Source: Hofstenia miamia
Lineage: Eukaryota; Xenacoelomorpha; Acoela
Reading direction: 5' to 3'
DNA: 64,000 bases
Assembly: GCA_004352715.1 (NCBI GenBank)
Contig: SCFE01000046.1
Span: forward strand, 479,743 to 543,742
Shown in pieces: positions 45,595-56,153 of this stretch. How positions within the stretch are numbered: the stretch's first letter is position 1; each line of letters starts with the position of its first letter. The notes under the pieces are model-generated. The model was not told where the DNA came from and did not search any database. It saw nothing but the letters and a program-made list of their open reading frames with translations. Both the position numbers and the translations under genes were made by a program.

Positions 45595-46350
45595 TTCAGG
45601 AACAGGGCTTGGAAAAAATTAATTGGTTTCCAATTAATTGCAATATAATAGGGCCAATTAATTGATTGGACGCAAAAGAAAAAATTGGGCAATTGATTGG
45701 AAGGGTACAATTAATTGCCCAATTAATTGCAATTAATAAAACAATTTATATTGATGCTGTGTCATCTTCATCTATAACAACTTTGATGCGGTTTGAAGAA
45801 ATGAATATTCACACAGTTATACCCCGTTTACAAGTGACTTTAGACATGCATGTCTTGTGTTTTTAATGAGCAAATGTCACGTCTAAACACCCAAAATATT
45901 CGAATATCAAAAAGATTTTGATTTTCTCGCGTGTCTTATGTCTCGTGTCACCGTGTAAACACCCAAAACATGAGACATGAATGTTTTCGAATGAAATTAA
46001 TTAACAATTGTACCGCGATTTAACACAAATTAACAACTAAATTGATCATAATTTTAGCCGAAATTATTGTGATGTGTTTTATGAAATCTTGATTTTTTGC
46101 ACTTTGTTTAATACTAAATAATACATATATTCTATGTGAGTAAAATTGTTACATTTTGCCATTCAAATTATGGAATATCAATATTTGAAAAAAATCATCC
46201 AAATTAAGAGAAAATGATGTACCGACTCCAACCTGTTTGATCGCATTGTTGTTGTTAGATTGTATTTCAAATAGATAAAATAATTGATAAAGTTCTAAAT
46301 TTCTTATTCTATTCCATTTTGTGTAACTACATACATTTCTGACATTAATA

Positions 46351-46792
46351 NNNNNNNNNNNNNNNNNNNNNNNNNNNNNNNNNNNNNNNNNNNNNNNNNN
46401 NNNNNNNNNNNNNNNNNNNNNNNNNNNNNNNNNNNNNNNNNNNNNNNNNNNNNNNNNNNNNNNNNNNNNNNNNNNNNNNNNNNNNNNNNNNNNNNNNNNN
46501 NNNNNNNNNNNNNNNNNNNNNNNNNNNNNNNNNNNNNNNNNNNNNNNNNNNNNNNNNNNNNNNNNNNNNNNNNNNNNNNNNNNNNNNNNNNNNNNNNNNN
46601 NNNNNNNNNNNNNNNNNNNNNNNNNNNNNNNNNNNNNNNNNNNNNNNNNNNNNNNNNNNNNNNNNNNNNNNNNNNNNNNNNNNNNNNNNNNNNNNNNNNN
46701 NNNNNNNNNNNNNNNNNNNNNNNNNNNNNNNNNNNNNNNNNNNNNNNNNNNNNNNNNNNNNNNNNNNNNNNNNNNNNNNNNNNNNNNNNNNN
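46351..46792. other. Assembly gap (442 N)
   Basis: Lies inside the long-inverted-repeat element and hides the rest of its coding region. Confidence 0.98.
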
Positions 46793-46938
46793 CTCACATT
46801 TAGTGCCTAAATCTGTTGCAATTTCTGAAAAGGTTTTCTTCTTTAGATCCCTGTTCTTATAACAGGAATCGAGACATCTCATAAAAAAGGCCGTTGCCTC
46901 ACTGCCTCTATGAACTTTGATTCTAAACCATCAGTCAT
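46793..46938 (-). pseudogene. MADF domain N-terminus, decayed
   Basis: From ATG at 46938 on the minus strand: MTDGLESKFIEAVRQRPFL, then TGA where MADF domains have Trp (L-W-D), then DVSIP, a one-base frame change, and YKNRDLKKKTFSEIATDLG running into the gap. The MADF pattern (F/L-I-E-x-V-R-x-R-P-x-L-W-D, Y-K-N-R-x-x-K, W/F-x-E-I-A-x-x-L) is clear. MADF is a Myb/SANT-related DNA-binding domain, often found as a separate protein beside Harbinger and related transposases. Here it is carried within the inverted repeats and is inactivated. Confidence 0.75.
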
Positions 46939-47592
46939 GCTACTGTTAAATATTGATCGCAGAGCTTATACTCTGTCTATTTTCAAATCAATTTTTAAAT
47001 TAACATTCTTCCTATGGGTTAGACATTGTTAATTATTCTACTTGAAAGAATTAGGTTGCTTTGGGATTTGTTTTTGTTTCAATTCGAAGCACGTCAATTC
47101 TAAATAAACATAACTGAGATCGCTATTTTTCACATTTACTTATTCTCTATTCCAATTAGAAGCATAACAATTTTACTCACATAGAATATATTTAATTATT
47201 TAGTACTAAACAAAGTGCAAAAAATCAAGATTTAATTAAACACATCACAATAATTTCGACTAAAAATATTATCAATTTAGTAGTTAACTTTTATTAGGAA
47301 AATTGTTCTAATTTATGTTAAATCGCTATGCAATTGTTAATTAATTTGATTCGAAAACATACATGTCCCATGTCAATTTATAGATTTGTGTTATAGATTT
47401 GCGTATAACAGTTTTTTTCTGTTAGTTTTGTTTCTCTACTGTAACTTTTTAATTTAATTGGTTCTAGATTACATAATTGCAATGAATTGAGCAATTAATT
47501 TGGAAATTGATTGCTTTGCTTTCCAATTTCAATTAATTGATTGGTAGGTAGCAATTAATTGCAATTCAATTTTTCCAACCCCTGTTCAGGAA

Positions 47593-48410
47593 GCTGTGCT
47601 TCAACGCTACTAGTCACGATAAAGTACTATGGGACTTCAGAAGCTACTTTAAACGTACAAGCTTAGTCAAGTTGGGGCGGTCATTTTAGTACAGGGGCGG
47701 CCAAGGGCAATTAAAAATTAAAAACTATTGAAGAAGGTTTTTATATCCCTGCTGCAATATGCTACAAAATATAACATTGTATTTTTTACTGAAACTACTG
47801 ACAAAAATTTAACATATACAATTGACAAAAATTTGGTTGTTTTTTAAATGCAAAAATACATTTCAGCGTTTGCTCAAATTCATTTAGCTTAGTTTGAATG
47901 CATAAGATATACTAGAATTGAGGATTTATAAAATAAAATATATAATGACACTGCATGGCTACCTTTTATCACAGCCTGAAAAGTGTTCAAACATGCATTT
48001 TTACCGTTTTTTTTCATATGATATATAGTAAAAACCGTATGAGAGCACATTAAAACTAAATGGTTTAGCGGAGAGAATATGATAAGTAAAATGATTTTGA
48101 AAGAGCTTTGCGAATAACTCCTACTTAATTCTCACTCCCAAAAACATATGTGCCAGACTTTTTTAGTGTAAAGTATTAAGGTATATCAAATAGTTACAAT
48201 CTAATCAAAGAATAGAATGCTAGTATTTATTCTTATGTTCCAAGTTTTACCCTAATGTCTAAATAAGATTGCTTAAAGTCAACAATTTATTAAGATATCA
48301 ATTCAGCAAAGCTGCATTCCCTAATCATTAAAAATATTTATAAGTCTAGTATTCTTGAACACTCTTAACCTACAACTATACAGCCATTATTAAGGCTGAC
48401 TAAAACAATT
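47593..48410. other. Non-coding, nothing firm
   Basis: GGGGCGGCCAAGGGC near 47690 may be one end of a decayed element whose other end is near 49310 (GGCCACACCTTGGC); not supported well enough to call. Confidence 0.35.
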
Positions 48411-48541
48411 ATGTGTCTCGTGACTCAATCGGAGGTGGAGAGTTTCAAACACAAGCTGTCAATTCCTGCAAACTTATCCCTCCTCAACGAGGAAGACAAC
48501 TCCTTCCATTTGTGGTTGGATGTATTCGAATTAAGAGTGGG
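48411..48541 (+). other. Unassigned open frame ending at a MITE
   Basis: A plus frame with EVESFKHKLSIPANLSLLNE and FHLWLDVFELRVG runs into the MITE that starts at 48542. Its composition looks coding (few Asn/Lys runs, mixed codons), but I recognise no family and no splice sites bound it clearly. It could be a fragment of an old transposon. Confidence 0.25.
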
Positions 48542-48834
48542 CAGGGCCGTGGCTAAAGGGGCATGGCTCTTCCTGTTAGGTCACTTGCCCCCTCCCTTAC
48601 TTCCCGGCATCCTGGATACAACGCTCCATAGTATTAATTCTAATATTCTGGAATTAAGTTAGAGTGAATATATTTTAGTTAAAACATCAAATATTAATGC
48701 TATTCTATTTAAAAAAAAACTCACTGAAAAAGTGCGAAGCTATTTCATATGAGTAAAACTAAAGTATGATTACTTTATTGAACTTTACGGGGCCATGCCC
48801 CCCCCCTAACTTGCAAATGCAAGCCACGGGCCTG
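48542..48834. mobile_element. Small hAT-type MITE
   Basis: The ends CAGGGCCGTGGCT and AGCCACGGGCCTG are inverted repeats with one mismatch. A second inverted pair lies inside (GGGGCATGG and GGCCATGCCCC). Flanks AGAGTGGG and AGACTGAG match at 6 of 8. It is 293 bp, GC-rich against its surroundings, with no coding capacity of its own. Confidence 0.65.
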
Positions 48835-48842
48835 AGACTGAG

Positions 48843-50310
48843 CTGACACAATGTACCTTTAGCTGTAGTATACAGCTGTTTGTGACTACGTTAATCTAAA
48901 TTAACTTGAATTTTTCATAGGCTATTTTTTATGCAATAAAATGCACGAATAAACTTTATTTGATGTGAAATAAATTTTAATTAATTTGGTGGGGAGTGAG
49001 AATTAGTTGCATTTTTAAGATTGCATAGACATAATTATACGATGTTTATTTTCATACATATGTGTGAATTACACATAATGTAATGATTATACTTTATTAC
49101 TTATGTTTGCAATACACATAGCACATAAATAAAATCAGCAATTTAACTAAGAGTCATTTAATTAAAACAATATTAGGCCTATTTTATTTATCATGCATTT
49201 TTATATAATGCTATGCAGGAATCATATCACTACCAAAGATTTTTTGGCGGAACATTTTTCAAAATTCAGGGCTATTTATTTCTATTTGGGGTGGCCAGGC
49301 GGCACCTGGCCACACCTTGGCTACTATCTTGCTTAGGGCGTCATGTTTTCAACAAATGTACCTAAAAGGTTGGTGAAAAATGGCGTTTTAGTGTACAAGA
49401 AGTGCTTGTAGAATGAATTACCTTCATGTCAGTCAGAGGTATTCCATGACAGATCTAATAGTTGGAAGTCAGTATTAAACTTCCTCAAAACGTAAGAGAC
49501 AATTCCATATGCTTGACACAGTTTTCACCCAGTCACTAAATACTGGCTAAATTTTCAAATATGAAATAATCAACAGCGTCTCCGGAAAGTACAAAAACGT
49601 TTAACAAAAATACTAAATTTGATATGGAATGTATCAAAAAAGACTTTTCTGATTTACAGAATTTGAATTGAAAATTACACTCTAACATTTTTTGAGGATT
49701 TGTTATGCCTCTACAAAATTTTTAGTTCTGTTACGAAAAATATGTAGGGCAAAACTCAAATCAACTATGAAAATAATCAACTATAACAATTACAAATGAC
49801 TTGGCAATAATCATAAACATACATGTATTTCATAACTTGTGATTTTGAGAAGGGGTGATGTTATACTTAACCTTAAGAATATTCTTCTAAATTTTTGGAA
49901 AGATTTTAAATTGTTACTAATAACCTGATAGCAAGAATAAAGAAGTTCCAAATTGGAACACAGGAGAAACGTTTTATAAATCAAAAGAGAGAAATGTATC
50001 ATAAATATGAAAAACGTTAAAGAAAGTATGGCAAAACTGTATTTTTAATCCAAAAAGCATGTGCATCTTGAATAGATTTTCTTAATAATAAATGGAAGTT
50101 TAGTTTGGGAAAATTCTATTTTACTTTGTATAACCAATTTCAGTTTTTGATAGAAATTTTTTTTTGCGTTGCTCAAAAGAAAATCCTATGTTTAATTTAT
50201 TTGTGAAAATCATATCACTGTTAGTAAGACCAAACGCTTAAGAAATTTACATTCTAAAAAAAGCGTTTTCTTTGATATTTTTGTTGTGGGAATACTGTGG
50301 GTAGAGTTGT
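48843..50310. other. Non-coding, nothing recognised
   Basis: AT-rich; includes a GC-rich patch near 49288-49320 (GGGGTGGCCAGGCGGCACC). Confidence 0.4.
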
Positions 50311-50313
50311 TGA

Positions 50314-50500
50314 AATTTTTTGTGGTTTTGGAAATGCCCATGTGTGGTTGAAGTTAAACCCTGTGAATGCAAGTTGAAAGTGGGCCTTGAAAAACCTCGG
50401 ACAAGGTCTAGCTTGTTGGCATTAGTTTCAACATTGCACCTTACTGACAGCACAATTGTCCCACTAAGCCTTTCTATTATGCTTATCTTGACAAATCATG
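50314..50500 (+). other. Candidate exon of unknown gene
   Basis: A plus frame containing VVEVKPCECKLKVGLEKPRT and ALVSTLHLTDSTIVPLSLSI ends at a consensus donor CATG|GTAAGT (50501). Codon composition differs from the surrounding DNA. The 5' border is weak (AG at 50352 is the nearest acceptor) and there is no ATG. I recognise no family. Confidence 0.25.
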
Positions 50501-50618
50501 GTAAGTTATCCCTCTGGCTCTTCCTTATGAATCCCCCCCCCGCTAATTGAACATTTGTGATTAGAGGTCATTATGTAGAATCTCGATTCCAACCCATACA
50601 GTAGCATGACCGATCATT

Positions 50619-50629
50619 CATATATACAG

Positions 50630-50661
<32 letters not shown>

Positions 50662-50665
50662 CATA
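50619..50665. repeat. TA-rich microsatellite
   Basis: TATATA runs with ACAG and CATA interruptions. Confidence 0.9.
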
Positions 50666-51150
50666 TTACTATGTTGCAATTTGTCTTAAAATAGTTTTTT
50701 GCTTAATAAGCAATGAAAATTTAAAGTTGCTAGCAATATATCCCTTGCATGTATAATATAGACACCATGTTCTGCTATAATAATAAGCATTTCATATTTA
50801 TCACACTTACGTTCATTCCCTTTATTAGATCAGTACTATTACATGTCTTCCACTCCTCCCCTTGCTGCAAATCTAGATAATCTCTGATTTAATTTCCGTT
50901 CATTTGACCATGTTCCTTCGGCTAAATTATTTATTATTGTGTTTTGTTTTTTAGAATTTGAAGTTGTAATTCTTTTCCACGCATTGCATAAAGTTTGATT
51001 GAAAAAATGTTTACTTCACATTTTCATTGTTATCCAATAAAATAAAAATATACCAATGCACATGAAGTTAGTCATAATTATCATTAAAAGTTTAAACACC
51101 GATCACGTAAATGCATTTATAACATTAAAATAAACCCTGCAGCCTGTTAA
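50666..51150. other. Non-coding upstream of LINE
   Basis: No recognisable signal; the 5' limit of the LINE that follows is uncertain. Confidence 0.35.
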
Positions 51151-51699
51151 AACTAATGAATTAAATTTTGGAATAGTGGAATCCTCAAAAAGTCCGAAAT
51201 AAGCTAAAAAAAAAGCTTATAAACCAAAAATTAGATTAAAAAACAAATTTCTAAATCAAAAAGATGGGTCATTAAGCAATAAGGAATGTAAAAAACTTAT
51301 CGGTAATATTGAAAAAACCATTAAAAACATAGATAATGAAAAGTTTGTTCAGCAACTTAGTGTCAATACCAATAATGACATAATGCTATTCTGTAAATCT
51401 GAAAGAAAATTAATGTAATCGAAAAGAACTTACAAAAATAAAAAATATAACTATTCAGACATCTACAAAGTTTTTACCCAAATTAAAATTATCGAACATT
51501 CCATTTAAAGAGACTGAACATTGTGATTTGTTTATCAAAAAGTTGATAGCAACAGCACACTGCTTAAAAATTTTAAGGAAGAGGATGTATCAGGTGTTTT
51601 TAGTAAAACAAATAAGTTTAACTCTAAAAACATAATTAAAAAAACGCCACAATTTAGGACAGTATTTATTACAAATAAAATTTAACTAGGTTTACCAAT

Positions 51700-51845
51700 A
51701 CTAAAAATTAATGATCAAAATGTGGGAAATATGGTAATACACAAACGATTTGTTTAAATGAAGCATTTACCTGCATGTATTGTATAAGAGAAGATTCTCA
51801 TAAAGATTGCCCATTTAAAAACAACAAAGGAAACAATGTTTCTTA
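51700..51845 (+). pseudogene. LINE ORF1 fragment with two Cys-His knuckles
   Basis: The frame reads KCGKYGNTQTICLNEAFTC, then MYCIREDSHKDCPFKNNKGN. This gives a degenerate C-x2-C-x4-H-x4-C knuckle (first Cys lost, His replaced by Asn) followed by C-x2-C-x5-H-x2-C. Jockey/I/CR1-type ORF1 proteins carry such gag-like knuckles, which bind element RNA. Confidence 0.6.
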
Positions 51846-52009
51846 AATAGCGTTAAATCTGAAAAATTTAAAAACCAATCATCTACTCATAATGCATTTA
51901 ATAAAAATTGTCCAATTTTTAAGAAACAATTAGATATTATTATAATGAAAACAAAAATAGATGAATAGATATGGATAATATAGTATCTTTTAATAATCTA
52001 GAAATTTAA

Positions 52010-52690
52010 TTAAATGCCAACAAAAACAAATTAAAATTTGTAAATATTAATTTTCAAAGTATTGCCACCAAATTCGATAAATTTTCTGATGTAACAAATA
52101 GTTTTGATTTAAATTCAATAATTGGAATAACTAAAACCTGGTTAACAAGGGAAGATAAATTACTAAACTTTAACAAAGATATAATATTTTTTGCTAATAA
52201 TAGAGACAGTACATTATCCAAGAAGTCAAGAGGAGGTGGAGTATTAATATCAGTTCCTAGACATTTTAAACAAACAGATAAAAGATATAGTCAATAAAAG
52301 ATCTAAATTTGAAAGCTTATAGGTACAATTAAACCTTAATAATAAAATTTCATTAAAAAATATCAGTTATTGCAACAATACAGAATCATATAAAAAACTT
52401 TCTATCTACAATAATACTTGAAATTAAGAGAGCTTCTAAAATATCAACATCAATTATTCTAATGGGTGATTATAATCAAAATTATCTTAACAAAGCTGAA
52501 AAAGAAATATACATGATTTAATAGATATTTATGGTAAGTCAGTTATTAATGTAAAAATTCAAAGAATTCTTCATTCATTGATTATATAATATATGAATCT
52601 CAAGAAAAAGCAAATTTTGAATTTTTCGTTACTGATTGTTTGATATCAGATCATTTATTAACATGTGCAATATACGAAGAAGAAATTAAA
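52010..52690 (+). pseudogene. LINE endonuclease domain
   Basis: LKFVNINFQSIATKFDKFSD holds the N-terminal Asn block, then SIIGITKTWLTREDK (ITETWL type with Glu to Lys at the metal-binding position), KKSRGGGVLISV, ILMGDYNQNYL (the G-D-F/Y-N block) and VTDCLISDHLLTCAI (S-D-H). The order is canonical for APE-type endonuclease. The K for E change and stops show it is inactive. Confidence 0.8.
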
Positions 52691-53389
52691 GAAATGAAAA
52701 AACTAATACAATATCAATATGTTAATTCAAGATGTAAATTCAATAGACATTTATTTTTAATGACCTTTTATTAATACATTGGCAATTTTTCTATAATTGA
52801 GAAAGTGTTGATAAAAAACTAAAATTTATTACTGATAATTTAAATTATATTTACAATAAACAATGCCTACTTATAAAGATAAAGCAAACTAAATCTGATA
52901 GGAATTTACCGAAATGGAAACAATGAATAACAAATGAAACTAGGCTTTTAATCATATTGAAACATACTACGTATATAAAATACTGTAATGATAAGAATAT
53001 AGCAAACTTCATTGAATATAAGAACATAAGAAACCAAGTAGCTAATAAATGTAAACAAGATTTAAATATTTTTTTGAAACAGTCTTCTGAAAACAAAAAT
53101 AATTCACAAAAATGGAAATTCATTTCTAGTTTTTCCAAAACAAAAAATTGTTGGAAGTTCCAACAATAAAAAACGAAGATGGTGAAATTAGTAAAAACAG
53201 AAAATTAACAGCAACAATACTAAATGAATCATTTATAAAATTAGGAAGATTTAATGATTGTGAACAAAGAAATATTCATAATCAAGAACGAATGATAATT
53301 CGTAAGAATTTAAGAGACAAGAAAAAATTTTATTTTACTTTTGTAACATTACATTATGTTAAGGAAACATCAAGACATATAAAAGTAAA

Positions 53390-54460
53390 CAAGTCTCAGG
53401 ACCCAAGCAAAATACCAACATGGTTTATGAAAGAAGCAATGAAAATCAAAAGTAGACCACTATGCGACCCATTCAATCAATTCATTAATGATGTTGTTTT
53501 TCCAGAGGAATTGAAAATTGCACAAATAATACCAATATACAAAAAAGTGATATTGATGAAGCTACTAATTACAGACCAATCTCATTTCTATCAATTATAA
53601 GTAAAATATTTGAAAGAATTTTATATAACCAAATTAATCAATATTTCGAAAAATATCAAATATTAAGATCTTTACAATATGCATTTAGAAAGAATATGTC
53701 TACCAATAATGAATTAACTTTTCTTTTAGACGATTGGAGAAATCATATAGATAAGGAGATAGTATTTATTTACATCTTATCATTAGATCTATCTAAAGCA
53801 TTTAATTCAATAGATTATGAAATACTAAGCTCTGTCCCAGTTAATAAGTAAAGTTTTATATCAATAATTGGGGTTTTATTGTAGCGTAAATACCATGGTT
53901 TAGGCTCGAATTAGATAGTTTAGGATCTTGTGCATATTATAGAAAAATGAAAATCAAAACTTGAAATTATACTCGTGTTTATATCATACTACCTCATTTT
54001 CCTAAAAAACCGTTTTATTTTAATTAAAAAACTAAAGCATATATACAACTTTAATGAATATGCAACTAAGTTACATCGACAAAATACAATCGGAGACACA
54101 AACATGTTAAACACATTTACTGATTTTTACACTGAGCTCACCACATACATAGACACACGCACACAAATTTATTATTAATATATATTTCAAATTTAGTTTG
54201 TAGATTAATTGTAGCTTTTTACCACATATATTGCTTTGACTCTTATAAAACCTCATATTTAAACTAATAGACAACAATACGTAAGTGTAAAAAATGAAAT
54301 CTCTAATAAACTAATAATTAATAAAGGAATACCTCAAGGTTCAGTTCTAGGGCCATTAATATTCAATCTTTATTTTAATGACATCAATTTTAATGAAAAT
54401 ATAAAATGTGTCTAATATGCCGATGACACCCTGCTGTATTCAACCAACTGTTGTGATTTA
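53390..54460 (+). pseudogene. LINE reverse transcriptase, interrupted
   Basis: HIKVNKSQDPSKIPTWFMKE starts the finger region; then ELKIAQIIPIYKK, TNYRPISFLSIISKIFERIL, LQYAFRKNMSTNNEL, motif A as LSLDLSKAFNSIDYEIL (about 53780-53825). After a 400-bp interruption come motif B as INKGIPQGSVLGPLIFNLYF (about 54320-54375) and the catalytic YADDTLLYST (about 54418). A one-codon stop precedes YADD. All core motifs except the tip of the palm are still readable. Confidence 0.85.
53850..54270. other. Insert inside the LINE RT
   Basis: Unrelated AT-rich DNA lies between RT motif A and motif B, where only about 40 codons are expected. It includes a chance frame (53975-54178) and no clear terminal repeats. 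Confidence 0.5.
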
Positions 54461-55299
54461 TCAACCGCACTACAAACTGCAAGACTTTGAAAAAAAATGA
54501 AGTTAAATGTTTTCAAGACTAGATTTATGGCGTTAAATAATTCTAACAAAACTGAAAAATTAATGTTAAAAATAAACAATAATATTATACAAAATGAGAA
54601 AAAAAAATAAATATTTAGGAATAATCTTTGACAAAAATTTAACATTTGAAATCGAAGTCAGCAAAATAATGCAGAAAATGATACAAGGAATCAAGACATT
54701 ATTCTAAATTCAAAGATTCATATCTACTAATTGAAAAATTACTCAAATGAAATCATATATATTGCCTCATTACTTATATTCAACCTGTTTACCAATAAAA
54801 GAATGAAGATCAAACTAGAAAGAATTTTTAATTGGAGTATCAATACCATCTGCGAAAGAAGAAAGCAAGCTACAATTAAAGAAGATGAATATTTATTTTC
54901 ATTAGAATATCTACAAAAACTAAGATCTCTAGAAGTATTTTTTTAGATTGAAGGCAAAAGACAAAATTCCAACTAATACTCATTTAAGAACAAATTCTTA
55001 TAGAAAACTTAAACTTAAGACAAATACGATGAAGAACTCATTTTCAAATTTTTGTATTGACTTATGGAATGAATTACCACATCCATTTAAAGAAGAAAAA
55101 TTAATTATAGACTTTAAAAAAATGTAAAAATTATTTGAAACCAAGAAAAATCCTCTATTTATATTACCAAAGAACTAACTAAATTCAAACAACTAAGCTG
55201 TCATTAAACCAAAAAATACTATTTTTAAAATCTTATAAGTGCTTACACTATTTGTATAGTGATTTTATATACAGACTATTTTAAAAATAAGATATTGTT

Positions 55300-55338
55300 A
55301 TTATTATATATATATATATTTATTTATTTATTTATTTT
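55300..55338. repeat. TA / TTTA microsatellite
   Basis: (TA)n followed by five TTTA units; possibly the tail of the preceding LINE. Confidence 0.85.
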
Positions 55339-56081
55339 TTGTGGCATCGGCATGAAATCAGTGGCTGTCCTAATTCCTTATCTAATGAAGGATTCGAGTT
55401 TAGCATGGATTTGCCGAAGCAACAGTAGTTAACTCCTCCTATTGTAGTACCCATTACTAGTAAAAGTGAAGAGTAAATAGGAAATCGAGAGCGGGAGAGT
55501 GGCCACACTCAACCGACCCGAAGCAGAGAACCTAGCGAAAGAGTCGTATAAGACAAAAGCCCTAATTCATAAAAATAGAAAGTAAAACCTAATCTCGATG
55601 CATTCCTTAACTTGTGCAATTTAGGTAGTAGCAATAATAACAATTCTAATTGATGAATGAATTGCATAACAGCAAAAATCCTATTCGCACGCCTAGCTCT
55701 AGCTGTTAGAGGATATATTAGCCGAGCTGTACCATCACTAGGTATTCTTCAACAAAATCGAGTTGGTTTCAATAGTCAAAGATAAAACGTAAGCAAAGTT
55801 TACTTTCAACAACAATGATTATAGACACTCGTGTTTATAAGAACAAAAGCCGGTAGAAAAATAAACAATAACATACCGTTGCTAGTGTTAGAAACAGGTT
55901 CTGCACAGTAACCTTTTACACTACAACGGACAGAAATTGCTGCGTAAAAATGGCAGAAATATTTAAACTAAAATTGCACAGTTTACGCTAAATCAAATTA
56001 GTCCAATTCAGGAAATTAAACATTGTAAATTACTAAGTCCATAATACTAATGTCGAAATTAGTGAATGGCTGCAATTATGC

Positions 56082-56085
<4 letters not shown>
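55339..56085. other. Non-coding, nothing recognised
   Basis: A moderately GC-richer stretch (55340-55740) with no gene, tRNA-type boxes or terminal repeats that I can support. Confidence 0.4.
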
Positions 56086-56120
<35 letters not shown>

Positions 56121-56138
56121 GTTCATATATATATATAT
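56086..56138. repeat. TA microsatellite
   Basis: Two TA runs separated by ATGTTC, just left of the next transposon. Confidence 0.9.
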
Positions 56139-56153
56139 GCATGTTTACATATA

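Larger units (their letters stand above)
45603..47584 (-). mobile_element. Long-inverted-repeat element with perfect 8-bp target duplication and MADF domain
   Basis: The ends CAGGGCTTGGAAAAA (45603) and TTTTTCCAACCCCTG (to 47584) are inverted repeats. The flanks TTCAGGAA (45595-45602) and TTCAGGAA (47585-47592) are identical. The inverted repeats extend far inward: about 45960-46170 pairs with about 47165-47380 (shared words include TTTTCGAAT, ATTAATTAACAATTG, TTATTGTGATGTGTTT, TTTTTTGCACTTTG and TTCTATGTGAGTAAAATTGT), with AATTAATTG-rich subterminal DNA. CAGGG ends plus 8-bp duplications point to hAT or a related group. The centre holds a 442-N gap and a broken MADF-type coding piece. Length is 1982 bp including the gap. 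Confidence 0.85.
51150..55180 (+). mobile_element. LINE (Jockey/CR1-like) with ORF1 zinc knuckles, endonuclease and RT
   Basis: A near-full-length but decayed non-LTR retrotransposon. In order: a Lys/Asn-rich ORF1-like part with CCHC-type knuckles (51717-51830), an APE endonuclease (52020-52690), an RT (53390-54460) and a C-terminal region ending NSFSNFCIDLWNELPHPF (about 55040-55085). The last is a typical LINE tail pattern (S-F-x-N/R, then W-N-x-L-P). Frameshifts and stops occur throughout. A (TA)n/(TTTA)n tract at 55300-55338 may mark the 3' end. Confidence 0.85.

Noticed and set aside
52851-53138. 95-residue minus-strand frame rich in Phe/Leu
   Set aside because: Antisense of the Lys/Asn-rich LINE linker, which yields Phe/Leu-rich shadows.
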